Below, in pieces: positions 1-8,891 of a DNA stretch of 64,000 bases; positions within the stretch are counted from its first letter, which is position 1; every line of letters starts with the position of its first letter. This stretch comes from Streptomyces sp. NBC_00414 (GTDB taxonomy: Bacteria > Actinomycetota > Actinomycetes > Streptomycetales > Streptomycetaceae). The notes beneath the pieces were generated by a model, which was not told the DNA's origin, made no database searches, and saw only the letters and a list, made by a program, of their open reading frames with translations. A program made the position numbers and the translations under genes. The stretch lies in NCBI RefSeq assembly GCF_036038375.1, contig NZ_CP107935.1, positions 8,184,001 to 8,248,000 on the forward strand. The letters run 5' to 3'.

Positions 1-498
1 GTATCCGACGAGGATGTGGTGATGACCACACCGGGGACGTACGACTGCCCCGGCGACGACGGCCTCTGCCGCCACGGCACGGTCCTCTCGCGCACGGTGA
101 CCGCGAACGACGAGAAGTCCACCGCGGCCCTCGCCAAGGACGACATCGCCGACGCGGCCGACCTGGCGTACGACCGCAACAAGATCGACGAGCGGCCCTT
201 CCACGGCATCACGTCCCACCGACTGGTCGAGCAGGGACCGGTCGCGGTCGCGGGGCGCGCCGGATACTTCGTGCGCTGGCGCGTCAAGACCGAGGCGGGA
301 CCCGGCGGTTACGTCCAGTCGATGGCGTTCCCGTCCAGCGTCGGCTCGGAGTCGCTGGTCATGGTGCGGTACGTCTTCGACGCGGGCGCGGAGGGGCCGC
401 CGCTCGCCGACATGGACCGGATCACCAAGGGGATCCGGCCGGTCGGCGACGAGGACACGAGCGGCGGCGTGGGCAGCGACATCGGCCCCACCCGGTAG
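1..498 (+). CDS. Partial conserved protein, C-terminal part (5' end outside window)
   Basis: The frame is open from the first base and ends at TAG 496-498, so the true start probably lies upstream; an internal GTG at 16 is possible but has no ribosome binding site. About 165 residues are visible. They look like one extracytoplasmic alpha/beta domain: a DAADLAYDRNKIDE segment, then beta-rich sequence (GYFVRWRVKTEAG, ESLVMVRYVFDAG) and a short tail. There is no transmembrane segment or catalytic motif in the visible part. It may belong with the membrane protein and subtilisin encoded 1.4 kb downstream, but that is context only. I do not recognise the family. Confidence 0.6.
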   Translation, partial: VSDEDVVMTTPGTYDCPGDDGLCRHGTVLSRTVTANDEKSTAALAKDDIADAADLAYDRNKIDERPFHGITSHRLVEQGPVAVAGRAGYFVRWRVKTEAGPGGYVQSMAFPSSVGSESLVMVRYVFDAGAEGPPLADMDRITKGIRPVGDEDTSGGVGSDIGPTR

Positions 499-519
499 CA
501 AGCCCTCCGCGGTCAGGGC

Positions 520-1722
520 CTACAGGAACGTGTGGCCCTCGCCGCGATACGTCGGCACCGACGCGGTCACCGTGTCGCCCTCCACGAGGTGCAGCACGTC
601 GAACCGCTCGCACAGCTCCCCGGCCTTCGCGTGCCGGAACCACACCTTGTCGCCGATCAGCAGATCGTCGGCGGGCGAGCCGAGCAGCGGCGTCTGCACC
701 TCACCGGCGCCCTCCTGGGAGTCGTACCTCAGCCCCTCGGGGAGGTACGGCACGGGCAGCCGGTCGGGACCCGGGGCACCCGACGCCGGATAACCGCCGC
801 CGAGGACGGTCACGACACCGACCCCCGGCCGGCGCACCACGGGCTGCGCGAAGAGCGCGGCCGGACGCCCGCTGAACGAGGTGTAGTTGTCGAAGAGACG
901 CGGGACGTACAGCCCCGACCCGGCCGCGATCTCGGTCACCGCGTCCTCGGCCGCGGTGTGCTGAACGCTGCCCGTGCCACCGCCGTTGACGAACTCCAGG
1001 TCCGGCGCGACGGCGCGAACGGCCCGCACGACGTCCGCCCGGCGCTGGGCCAGCTCCTTGCGGGCCGTGGCCTGCATCAGCCGGATGGCACGCGACCGCA
1101 AAGGGCGCCCCTGCAGAGCGTCGCCCACCCCGGCGATGTGCCCCTCGTACGCCATGATCCCGACGAGCCGGAAGCCGGGCCTGCGGACCACCGCGCGCGC
1201 CATCTCGGCGACCTGGGCGGCGGAGTACAGGGGCGAGCGGAGGGCGCCGACCCGGACCCGGCCGCCGAACATCTTCAGCGAGGTGTCCAACTCCAGGCAG
1301 ACGCGCACCTCTTCGGTGCCGCCGTCCCGGGCGTCGTCGATCAGTTGCAACTGCGCAGGGTCGTCGACCATGACGGTCACGGCGGCGGCCAGTTTGGGGT
1401 CCCCGGTGAGCGTCGCGTACGCCGCCCGGTCGGCGGACGGATAGGCGAGCAGTACGTCGTCGAAGCCGGAGCGGGCCAGCCACAGCGACTCGGCGAGCGT
1501 GTAGGACATCAGCCCGGCGAAGCCCTCCCGGGCGAGCACGCGTTCGAGCAGGGCCCGGCAGCGCACCGACTTGCTCGCGACGCGCACGGGCTTGCCCGCC
1601 GCCCGCCGTACGAGATCGTCCGCGTTGGCGTCGAAGGCCTCCAGGTCCACGATCGCAACGGGTGCGTCCAGGTGAGCGGTGGCCCGGTCGTAACGGGCTC
1701 GGTCTGCGGCGCGGGCTGTCAT
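520..1722 (-). CDS. Amino acid deaminase/aldolase (alanine racemase N-terminal, PLP fold III)
   Basis: A 400-residue protein starting at ATG 1722. The N-terminal TIM barrel carries the PLP lysine in VRVASKSVRC (about residue 40) and the phosphate-binding-like segment FVNGGGTGS. The C-terminal beta domain holds the D-threonine aldolase/D-serine dehydratase-like region (GDKVWFRHAKAGELCERFD). The family acts on beta-hydroxy amino acids by PLP chemistry in the cytoplasm; the exact substrate cannot be read here. The frame continues open to 3666 behind the neighbouring gene, but the sequence upstream of 1722 is antisense to the proline-rich gene and is not protein-like. The gene is divergent from the 1913 gene across 190 bp. 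Confidence 0.85.
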   Translation of the reverse strand: MTARAADRARYDRATAHLDAPVAIVDLEAFDANADDLVRRAAGKPVRVASKSVRCRALLERVLAREGFAGLMSYTLAESLWLARSGFDDVLLAYPSADRAAYATLTGDPKLAAAVTVMVDDPAQLQLIDDARDGGTEEVRVCLELDTSLKMFGGRVRVGALRSPLYSAAQVAEMARAVVRRPGFRLVGIMAYEGHIAGVGDALQGRPLRSRAIRLMQATARKELAQRRADVVRAVRAVAPDLEFVNGGGTGSVQHTAAEDAVTEIAAGSGLYVPRLFDNYTSFSGRPAALFAQPVVRRPGVGVVTVLGGGYPASGAPGPDRLPVPYLPEGLRYDSQEGAGEVQTPLLGSPADDLLIGDKVWFRHAKAGELCERFDVLHLVEGDTVTASVPTYRGEGHTFL

Positions 1723-1912
1723 GTGCGAAGCCTGCCAGACCGGATTACCGCAGGGTAGGGGGACGTTCCGGGCAGATACCCCGGGCCCGCGGACTGGTTC
1801 CCACGGGCGCGGCGTCAACCCGTAGAGTGACGCGCACGCAAGCGGGGAACGGATCCGGAGGGGTTCCTTCGGCCGGTCTCGGTCGTCCGGGGTCGAGGAA
1901 ACGGGGGGGTGC

Positions 1913-4087
1913 ATGAGCACGGAAGCGCGCCGCGCCTCCATTCCTCCGCGCCCGTCGACGCCACCGGGGCCGCCCGTGACGGAGAGCGGACGAGAGCCGT
2001 CGGAGGGGCCCGGGGACACGGGCCCGCGACCGGATACGGACCTGAGTCCGGAACTGGATCCGGATTCGCGGCCGGAGCGCGAGAGCCGGGAGCCCGCCGG
2101 GGGTGACTGGTTCGGGCCGCGGCCTGTCAGCACGCCGCCGCGACCGCGCACGTCCGACGGAACCGGGCCCCGGGACGCCTCCTCGGCCCAGGCACCGCGC
2201 TTCCCGAGCCTGCGCCCCACCGGCGAGCAGCGAAAAACCCCCGAGACGGCTCCACCCCCACCGGCCTCGGCCCGCTTCCCCGACACGCCCCCCGGCGGGA
2301 CAGCCGTCCCGCCGCGCCCGGCGACCCAACCGCGCGCTCCCCAGGGAGGCGCCGAGTGGGCCGGCATCACACCGCGCGCGGGTACGGGGGCGGGTACCGG
2401 GCTCGGGTCGGATGCGGGCCGCGCCACCCGCGACAGCGCTCCGCCGCGCCCGACGACGGCACCGCGTGCCCCTCTGGGAGGCGCCGAGTGGACGAGCGCC
2501 CCGGACGCCCCTGCCTCGCCGCGTCCCACCTCGCGTCCGGCGGGCGAGCCGGGGACGCACTCCGGTCCGGGTGCGGCTCCCGGGCGTGCGCGTACCGACC
2601 GGGCCGACCGGCAGGACTTCCCGCTCCGCCCCGCGGGCGAACCGGGTGGGAACGCCGGGACCGCTGGGACTGCCGGAACCGCCGGGACTGCTGCGACCGC
2701 CGGACGCACTCGGCCCCCCGAGGTTCCGCCGCGTCCCGCGAGCGAGCCCCGCCCCACCGCGACGAACGGCACGGGACGGCAGGCCCCGGCCCGCCCGGCG
2801 CCCGAGCCCCGAGCGGCCGAGTTCCGAACGACCCAGCCTCGGACGTCCGAGCCTCGAACGACCGACGGCGACACCGCGCAGCGGCCGGGCCCCGGCCTGC
2901 CCCTGCGCCCCTTCGCCCCGCCGGGACCCGGCACCCGACAGCCGTTCGCGCGGCGTACCGGGGCGCCCGACGAGGCCCCGTCGGAGACCACGAAACGGCT
3001 GCGGCCCATCCCCGCTGCGCCGGTCCCGGCACCTTCGACCCCCGCGGCACCGACCCCGGCACCACCGAGCACGCCGCCGACACCCGCCCCGGCCCCACCG
3101 GGCACCTCGCCGTTCGGCAGGCCGATGTCCGGGCCGGGAGAATCGTTCACGGCAGAGCCCTTCCCCGGTGAGTCCTTCACGGGTGAGTCCTTCACGGGTC
3201 CCTCCCGGCCGGGCCCAGCCCGGCACGTTCCCGCGCCTCCGCAGGAACCGCCGCCGCTCCGGCCGTTCGTCTCCCTCGCGTCCCCGGACACGTACGACGT
3301 CGACACCGCGCGGGTGCGTCCGACGGGCCCCCGCCGGCGCACCGGTGTGGTCGCCGCCGCGGCCTGCGCGGTGCTGGGGCTCGGCCTCATCGGCGGTGCG
3401 GTGACGGGGAGTTGGCTCACCGGGGACGGCTCGGACGGATCCGACACGCCGGACGCGTTCACCGCGGCCGGAGACCTGTGGCACAGCGTGCCCGTCGACA
3501 AGCTCTTCCCGCCCACCGTCATGGGCAACGGCGCGGGCCCCGGCGGCTCCGACCGCACCTGGACCCGTATCGCCGTGGCCCCGGACAGCGGCTGCGGCGA
3601 CGCCTTCGACCCGCTCCTGCAGAAGGCCCTCGCGCCCGCCGGCTGTCTGCGCCTGCTGCGCGCCACCTACACGGACGCGACCCGCAGCCATGTCACCACG
3701 ATCGGCCTGCTGTTCACGAAGGCTGACGCCGCCGCCATGGGCGTACTGAGCCGCCGCTTCGAGGAGCAGGGGCTCGACAGCAGGCGCGACCTGATGCCCC
3801 GCCCGTACGCCGCCGAGGGCACCGTCGCCGCGGGCTTCGGCGACGACCAGCGCGCGTCCTGGACGCTGTCGGTCCTGACCGACGCCCCGGTCGTCACCTA
3901 CGCGGTCTCGGGCTTCGCCGACGGGCGTGCCGTCGGCGAACCGCAGCCCGCCGAGGACGCGATGAAGGCCGACGCCACCACGGCGGTCGCGCAGGCCGGC
4001 CTCGGCCACGACGCACAGGGCCTCGCCGACCGCGTCGAGCGAAGCCTGCGCAAGACCGTCGACTCGGCCACGGAGAAGCCGTCATGA
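1913..4087 (+). CDS. Proline-rich single-pass membrane protein, partner of the mycosin-like protease
   Basis: A 724-residue protein starting at ATG 1913. Residues 1-470 are low-complexity Pro/Arg/Thr/Ala/Gly sequence with repeated PPRPATxPRAPxGGAEW and GESFTGESFTG motifs, predicted disordered and cytoplasmic. One transmembrane segment lies at about 480-503 (GVVAAAACAVLGLGLIGGAV). A 220-residue extracytoplasmic domain follows, with two cysteines (SGCGDAF, AGCLRL) that could form a disulfide. Its TGA overlaps the ATG of the S8 protease (ATGA), so the two are translationally coupled and probably act together at the membrane. The layout resembles accessory proteins of actinobacterial type VII secretion, but no EccC, EccD or WXG100 gene is in view. 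Function is unknown. Confidence 0.75.
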   Translation: MSTEARRASIPPRPSTPPGPPVTESGREPSEGPGDTGPRPDTDLSPELDPDSRPERESREPAGGDWFGPRPVSTPPRPRTSDGTGPRDASSAQAPRFPSLRPTGEQRKTPETAPPPPASARFPDTPPGGTAVPPRPATQPRAPQGGAEWAGITPRAGTGAGTGLGSDAGRATRDSAPPRPTTAPRAPLGGAEWTSAPDAPASPRPTSRPAGEPGTHSGPGAAPGRARTDRADRQDFPLRPAGEPGGNAGTAGTAGTAGTAATAGRTRPPEVPPRPASEPRPTATNGTGRQAPARPAPEPRAAEFRTTQPRTSEPRTTDGDTAQRPGPGLPLRPFAPPGPGTRQPFARRTGAPDEAPSETTKRLRPIPAAPVPAPSTPAAPTPAPPSTPPTPAPAPPGTSPFGRPMSGPGESFTAEPFPGESFTGESFTGPSRPGPARHVPAPPQEPPPLRPFVSLASPDTYDVDTARVRPTGPRRRTGVVAAAACAVLGLGLIGGAVTGSWLTGDGSDGSDTPDAFTAAGDLWHSVPVDKLFPPTVMGNGAGPGGSDRTWTRIAVAPDSGCGDAFDPLLQKALAPAGCLRLLRATYTDATRSHVTTIGLLFTKADAAAMGVLSRRFEEQGLDSRRDLMPRPYAAEGTVAAGFGDDQRASWTLSVLTDAPVVTYAVSGFADGRAVGEPQPAEDAMKADATTAVAQAGLGHDAQGLADRVERSLRKTVDSATEKPS

Positions 4088-5316
4088 GCCGTGAGGCGCC
4101 CCGCGGAACCCCGAAGGCCCGCCGCCGAAGGGGATTCCTGGTCGCCGCCATGGCCGCCGGACTCGCCCTGCTGCCCTCCACCGCCGCCCACGCGGACGGC
4201 ATCCGCGCGAAGCAGTGGGCGCTGGAGGCGATGCACACCCAGGAGGCCTGGGGGACGACGAAGGGCGAGGGCATCACGGTCGCCGTCCTCGACACGGGCG
4301 TCGACGACGAACACCCCGACCTGGCGGGCAACGTCCTCACCGGCAAGGACATGGTCGGTTTCGGCGCGGACCGGGGCGACCGTTCCTGGGCCCGCCACGG
4401 CACGGCGATGGCCGGCATCATCGCGGGCCACGGACACGGCTCGGGCAACGCCGACGGAGTCATGGGCATCGCCCCCGAAGCGAAGATCCTCCCCGTCCGC
4501 GTGATCCTCGAAGACGGCGACTCGGCCCGCGGCAAGGCCCGCGACACCCGTGGCAACGCCCTCGCCGACGGCATCCGCTGGGCCGCCGACCACGGCGCCG
4601 ACGTCATCAACCTCTCCCTCGGCGACGACTCCAAGTCCGCCCACCCGGAGGCCTCCGAGGACGCCGCCGTGCAGTACGCCCTGAAGAAGGGCGCCGCCGT
4701 GGTCGCCTCGGCAGGCAACGGCGGCGAGAAGGGCGACCACATCTCGTACCCGGCGGCCTACCCGGGCGTGATCGCCGCGACCGCCGTCGACCGCTACGGC
4801 ACCCGGGCCTCGTTCTCCACCCGCCGCTGGTACGCCACGGTCAGCGCCCCCGGCGTCGACGTGGTGATAGCGGACCCCGACCGGAAGTACTACGAGGGCT
4901 GGGGCACCAGCGCGGCCTCGGCGTTCGTCTCGGGCGCCGTCGCCCTCGTCAAGGCGGCCCACCCCGGCCTGTCCCCGGCGCAGATCAAGGACCTCCTGGA
5001 GGAGACGGCCCGCAACGCTCCCTCCGGTGGCCGGGACGACTCCCGGGGATACGGCTTCGTGGACCCCGCGGCGGCCATCAAGGCGGCGGCCGGTCTGAAG
5101 CCGGAGAACCTGAGCGCGGCGGCCGACTCCGACGCGTACTTCGGCAAGGGCCCGGACGCCGCCGAGGAGGACGGGCCCTCGACCGCCTGGGCCGGCCCGC
5201 TGGCGGGCAGCGCCGGCGGCGTGCTCCTCGTCGTGGCGGTCATCCTCTGGCGAGGCAGCAGACGACCCCGAAGCCCGGAAGGCAGCCCGACGGCCTCCGA
5301 GGGCTCCTGGGACTGA
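4084..5316 (+). CDS. Mycosin-like membrane-anchored subtilisin (S8) serine protease
   Basis: A 410-residue secreted protease. There is a signal peptide at 1-38 (RRRR then a hydrophobic core, AHA cleavage site). The S8 catalytic triad is D70 (AVLDTGVDDEHPDL), H105 (RHGTAMAGIIAG) and S276 (GTSAASAFVSGA), with the oxyanion Asn at N211 (ASAGNGG). A C-terminal transmembrane helix at about 371-389 is followed by a basic tail. The N-terminal signal plus C-terminal anchor is the arrangement of mycosins (MycP) of type VII secretion and of related Streptomyces proteases. Start ATG 4084 overlaps the stop of the proline-rich membrane protein. The substrate is unknown. Confidence 0.9.
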   Translation: MSREAPRGTPKARRRRGFLVAAMAAGLALLPSTAAHADGIRAKQWALEAMHTQEAWGTTKGEGITVAVLDTGVDDEHPDLAGNVLTGKDMVGFGADRGDRSWARHGTAMAGIIAGHGHGSGNADGVMGIAPEAKILPVRVILEDGDSARGKARDTRGNALADGIRWAADHGADVINLSLGDDSKSAHPEASEDAAVQYALKKGAAVVASAGNGGEKGDHISYPAAYPGVIAATAVDRYGTRASFSTRRWYATVSAPGVDVVIADPDRKYYEGWGTSAASAFVSGAVALVKAAHPGLSPAQIKDLLEETARNAPSGGRDDSRGYGFVDPAAAIKAAAGLKPENLSAAADSDAYFGKGPDAAEEDGPSTAWAGPLAGSAGGVLLVVAVILWRGSRRPRSPEGSPTASEGSWD

Positions 5317-5355
5317 CTCCGAGGGTCCTGGGGACTTGAGAAGCCCCGCGGCGCG

Positions 5356-6339
5356 TCAGGCGGTCGCGAGGGCGCTCACGGCGGCCTTCGCGGCCGCCTC
5401 CACCATCGAGATCCCCCCGGCCTTGGTGGAGTTGCCGTCCGACAGCACCGCGACGAGGTACGCGCGGCCGTCCACCTCCACCCGCCCGACGCTGTTGATG
5501 TCCCACAGCCCGGTCGCGCTCCGCGGCAGCCACCCGTTCTTCAGGGCGGACCCGGAGGACCCCGCGGCCGACACCCCCCAGTCCTGGCCCACGGCGATGT
5601 CCCCCATCAGCCCCTGCAGACAGTCCCGGGAGGTCTCGTCCAGCTCCGAGTCGTCCGCGTCCCCGAACACCTGCCTCAGCAGGGTGAGCTGATCGGCGGC
5701 CGTGGTCTGGGTCAGCCCCCACAGCACCCCGTCCCCGCCCACGGTGTCGTCCAGGCCGAAGCGTTCGTTGGCCTCCGCCAGCCCCCGCGCCCGGCCGATC
5801 GCCTCCCACAGCGCGGTCGCGGAGGCGTTGTCGCTGTCGCGGATCATCGCGGAGGCGTACGTCTTCTCCTGCGCGGTGAGCTCCCGTCCCGCGTCCTGGG
5901 CCCGCAGCAGCAGCGAGGCCAGGATGTCGGCCTTCACGATGCTCGCGGTGTCGAACGCCCCGTCCCCGTACACCGCGCTCCGCCCGGACTCCGTGTCCAG
6001 CACCGCCACCGACAGCCGCGCCCCGGCCTCCACGGTGACGGAGCCCACCGCTTCGGCGAGCAGCGCGTCGGCGTCCGGCTCCGCGGAGCCGGAGGACGTG
6101 GGGGTGGGTTTCGCGGACGTGGGTGCCGTGACAGCTTCCACCGTCGCCTCCGTCGTGGCCGTCGTCGTGGATGACGCCGAGGAGGATACGAGTTCACCGG
6201 CGTCGTGCGCCCGCGCCGTCACGTACATCGTGCCCGCGGCCGTGACACCCAGGAGCGCGACGGAGGCGACCGCCGCGTACCCGAGAGGCCTTCGGCGGGA
6301 CGGACGGCCGCTGCGCCGGCGGGCTCTGTGAGGGAACAT
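5356..6339 (-). CDS. Membrane-anchored serine hydrolase, class A beta-lactamase/transpeptidase fold
   Basis: A 327-residue protein. A basic N-terminus precedes one membrane segment at about 21-40, then a Ser/Thr/Pro linker (51-88) and an extracellular penicillin-recognising domain. The active-site triad is visible: S133-x-x-K136 (TASIVK), S169-D-N, and K267-N-G in place of KTG/KSG. An obvious omega-loop Glu (ExxLN) is not seen, so a peptidoglycan-active or housekeeping serine hydrolase is more likely than true antibiotic resistance. Start ATG 6339 (FPHRARRR) is chosen because the open frame upstream of it is not protein-like. It converges with the S8 protease gene across 39 bp. Confidence 0.8.
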   Translation of the reverse strand: MFPHRARRRSGRPSRRRPLGYAAVASVALLGVTAAGTMYVTARAHDAGELVSSSASSTTTATTEATVEAVTAPTSAKPTPTSSGSAEPDADALLAEAVGSVTVEAGARLSVAVLDTESGRSAVYGDGAFDTASIVKADILASLLLRAQDAGRELTAQEKTYASAMIRDSDNASATALWEAIGRARGLAEANERFGLDDTVGGDGVLWGLTQTTAADQLTLLRQVFGDADDSELDETSRDCLQGLMGDIAVGQDWGVSAAGSSGSALKNGWLPRSATGLWDINSVGRVEVDGRAYLVAVLSDGNSTKAGGISMVEAAAKAAVSALATA

Positions 6340-6521
6340 GCCGCGAGCCTGGGCCGCGCCACTGTGCGCCCGGTCAGACGCGTGTGAGAAGTGTGTCAGG
6401 GATCGCTGAGAAACCCCTGAGTCCCGTGAACGCCCCGTTTCCGGGACGGGCAGGTACGGGCAAAGCGTGCGGTCGGCCCGGCGGCGGAGCCGGCCGGCCG
6501 CCACCGATAGGGTCGGTGCCC

Positions 6522-7253
6522 GTGGTTAACAAGAACATCCCCGACCCCGGTTTCTCCGACGACGACGGCTCCGCCGACCCCCGGCTGAGCGCGGCGCTCG
6601 CCGCCTGGGCCGGGAACCGGTCCGCGCACGGCCCCGTCCTCGCGGCCCTCAGGGACGCGCGGCTCCTCGTGCCCGTCGTCGCCATGCTGGGCGAGGTCGA
6701 GGAGGACGAGAACGGGCTGCGGCGCGAGAAGACCAGCGACATGGCCGTCCCCACCCTCAAGGCCGGCGACCGCACCGCGCTGCCCGCCTTCACCTCCACC
6801 GAGTCGCTGGCCCGCTGGGACCCGGCGGCCCGCCCCGTCGCCGTACCCCTGCACCAGGCACTCCAGGCCGCCGCGCACGAGAAGGCCGACACGGTCGTCC
6901 TCGACCTGGCGGGGCCGGTCGCGTACGAGCTGACCGGCCCGGCCCTGCTGGCGCTCGCCGAGGGGCGTACGACGACGGACCCGCTGGCCGACCCCGCCGT
7001 GATCGCGGCGGTACGCGCCGCGGTCGCCGCCGAGCCCCCGGTGCTCCGCGCCCACCTGGGCCCCGGGCAGGCCGACGGCACCCTGGCCCTCGTACTGGAC
7101 CCGTCCGCCGATCCGGCGCGGGCGGCTCAGGCCGTCGCCCGGCGGCTCGCGGCCGACGAGACACTGCGGGCCCGCCTGGTGCGCGGCCTCGACCTGGCAG
7201 TTCTGCCGGCCGAGGCGACGCCACCGGGCGAGCCCCTGTACGTACGTCGGTGA
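6522..7253 (+). CDS. SseB family protein
   Basis: A 243-residue cytoplasmic protein starting at GTG 6522 (VNKNIPDPGFSDDDGS); GTG 6516 is an in-frame alternative and the ribosome binding site is weak. The N-terminal half carries the SseB-type fold: ALRDARLLVPVVA, then TSDMAVPTLKAGDRTALPAFTSTESLARW. The C-terminal half is a helical extension typical of the actinobacterial versions. SseB domains are poorly characterised. The gene sits between the serine hydrolase and the DUF1844 gene, close to the infC operon. Confidence 0.8.
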   Translation: MVNKNIPDPGFSDDDGSADPRLSAALAAWAGNRSAHGPVLAALRDARLLVPVVAMLGEVEEDENGLRREKTSDMAVPTLKAGDRTALPAFTSTESLARWDPAARPVAVPLHQALQAAAHEKADTVVLDLAGPVAYELTGPALLALAEGRTTTDPLADPAVIAAVRAAVAAEPPVLRAHLGPGQADGTLALVLDPSADPARAAQAVARRLAADETLRARLVRGLDLAVLPAEATPPGEPLYVRR

Positions 7254-7316
7254 GTACTTGATGAGTTGGCTGGATACCCGGAAGCGGGGCCGCGGGGCTC
7301 CGGACCGGACGCGGGC

Positions 7317-7673
7317 TCAGCCGTAGACCGGGCCCGTGTACTTCTCGCCCGGGCCCTGGCCCGGCTCGTCCGGGACGAGCGACGCCTCGCGGAACGCCAG
7401 CTGCAGCGACTTCAGGCCGTCGCGCAGCGGTGCCGCGTGGAAGGAGCTGATCTCGGTCGTGCTCGCGTCGAGCAGCCCGGCCAGCGCGTGGACCAGCTTG
7501 CGGGCCTCGTCGAGGTCCTTGTACTTGTCGCCCTCCTCGCTCAGGCCGAGCTTCACGGCGGCGGCGCTCATCAGGTTCACGGCGACCGTGACCAGGACCT
7601 CGACCGCGGGGACCTCGGCGATGTCGCGGGTCATGTCGTCGAAACCGGGGGTCTGGGGAGGGGTGTCACTCAT
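7317..7673 (-). CDS. DUF1844 domain protein
   Basis: A 118-residue acidic cytoplasmic protein starting at ATG 7673. The core EVLVTVAVNLMSAAAVKLGL, then EGDKYKDLDEARKLVHALAGLLD, matches DUF1844, a small helical family commonly found beside infC in actinobacteria. The acidic C-terminal tail is disordered. It is divergent from infC, with the 400-bp infC leader between them. No biochemical role is established. Confidence 0.85.
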   Translation of the reverse strand: MSDTPPQTPGFDDMTRDIAEVPAVEVLVTVAVNLMSAAAVKLGLSEEGDKYKDLDEARKLVHALAGLLDASTTEISSFHAAPLRDGLKSLQLAFREASLVPDEPGQGPGEKYTGPVYG

Positions 7674-7779
7674 GCCCCACACGATAGGCCCAGGCCTGCC
7701 GGCCCCCGCCCGCGGGAGAGCGGGAGAGTGGTGCGCGCACACGGATTCGCACCACCCGGGGAGAGCTGCTAACCTTGTG

Positions 7780-8075
7780 TAACGACCGGCCGGACACTCC
7801 TGTGCCCGGCCCACAAGTGGAGGCTCCGATCTCCCACCCGACCATCCTCCGGGAAGGCGGGTCACCCGGTCAGGCGGCCCCCATCGTTCCGTACGGACGA
7901 TGGAGCCGCTGGATATGCGCCCCGCGGTTGACCGCGGCGGTGCTCCGGTAATCCTTGGAGCCACCGCCTGTGTCCCGTCCGGGGCATTTTTCATGTCCCA
8001 AGGCGGTTGGTCCAGTGAGAAGACGTACGCGAGCTGTCTGCCAGACAGCCGTGTGGTGCTATCCGAGGAGGATCC
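7780..8075 (+). promoter_or_regulatory. Structured 5' leader of the infC-rpmI-rplT operon
   Basis: Three or four stable hairpins lie between the divergent DUF1844 gene and infC. One is at 7881-7903 (CCATCGT/ACGATGG arms around TCCGTACGG). A second is at 7936-7968 (GGCGGTG-CTCC paired with GGAGCCACCGCC, one bulge). A third is a smaller hairpin at 7981-7999 holding a T-run. The last is a perfect 8-bp stem at 8033-8049 (GCTGTCTG/CAGACAGC), 16 bases before the Shine-Dalgarno sequence. In Bacillus and E. coli this operon is controlled through its leader by L20 or IF3; the same logic here is inference. No small ORF is convincing in this stretch. Confidence 0.55.
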
Positions 8076-8762
8076 ATCAGCGCCGAGCCCCGCATCAACG
8101 ACCGGATTCGCGTTCCCGAGGTACGACTTGTCGGTCCCAGCGGTGAGCAGGTCGGGATTGTTCCGCTTGCCAAGGCCCTGGAGCTTGCGCAGGAGTACGA
8201 CCTCGACCTGGTCGAGGTGGCCGCGACTGCGCGTCCGCCGGTCTGCAAGCTCATGGACTACGGGAAGTTCAAGTACGAGTCGGCCATGAAGGCCCGTGAG
8301 GCGCGCAAGAACCAGGCGCACACGGTCATCAAGGAGATGAAGCTCCGGCCGAAGATCGACCCGCACGACTATGACACCAAGAAGGGTCACGTCGTCCGGT
8401 TCCTCAAGCAGGGCGACAAGGTCAAGATCACGATCATGTTCCGTGGTCGCGAGCAGTCCAGGCCGGAACTCGGCTACCGACTGCTGCAGCGCCTCGCTTC
8501 GGACGTCGAGGACCTCGGGTTCGTCGAGTCCAACCCGAAGCAGGACGGCCGAAACATGATCATGGTTCTCGGCCCGCACAAGAAGAAGACCGAGGCCATG
8601 GCCGAAGCCCGCGAGGCCCAGGCGGCCCGCAAGGCGGAGGCGAAGGCCAACCCTGGCAAGTCGCAGAACCACGCGGGTGACGACATCTCCGACGGAGAGG
8701 TCGCCGAGACCGAGGCCGACGAGATCGCCGAGGCTCCGGCCGAGGCGCCCGCCGAGGCCTGA
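8076..8762 (+). CDS. infC: Translation initiation factor IF-3 (non-canonical ATC start)
   Basis: A 228-residue protein. The conserved IF-3 N-terminus (SAEPRINDRIRVPEVRLVG) begins directly after an ATC codon at 8076-8078, with GAGGAGG at 8065-8071 as a strong ribosome binding site. The first in-frame ATG, and the GTG at 8217, would cut off the linker-proximal half of the N domain. IF-3 genes are known for rare AUU/AUC starts that make them self-limiting, so ATC is taken as the start. N domain about 1-75, C domain about 85-170 (KIDPHDYDTKKGHVVRFL), then a disordered acidic tail ending AEAPAEAPAEA, as in other streptomycetes. First gene of infC-rpmI-rplT. Confidence 0.93.
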   Translation: MSAEPRINDRIRVPEVRLVGPSGEQVGIVPLAKALELAQEYDLDLVEVAATARPPVCKLMDYGKFKYESAMKAREARKNQAHTVIKEMKLRPKIDPHDYDTKKGHVVRFLKQGDKVKITIMFRGREQSRPELGYRLLQRLASDVEDLGFVESNPKQDGRNMIMVLGPHKKKTEAMAEAREAQAARKAEAKANPGKSQNHAGDDISDGEVAETEADEIAEAPAEAPAEA

Positions 8763-8891
8763 TCCCGGGGTGCGAGCCCCAGGGGTTTCCGGACGCGAGT
8801 CCGGGGACGTCAACCGATACATATGACGTTCCGTTGTGCCCGGTTTGACGACCGGGCACAGGAACGCCACCGACGAGGAGAGTACGGCGCC

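Noticed and set aside
520..3666. 1048-codon open frame on the minus strand, much longer than the PLP enzyme
   Set aside because: Only the part downstream of 1722 is protein-like; the rest is antisense to the proline-rich gene and open because of its extreme GC content and codon bias.
8217..8762. infC starting at the conventional codon at 8217
   Set aside because: It would delete 47 conserved N-terminal residues, while the ATC at 8076 has an ideal ribosome binding site and full IF-3 similarity.
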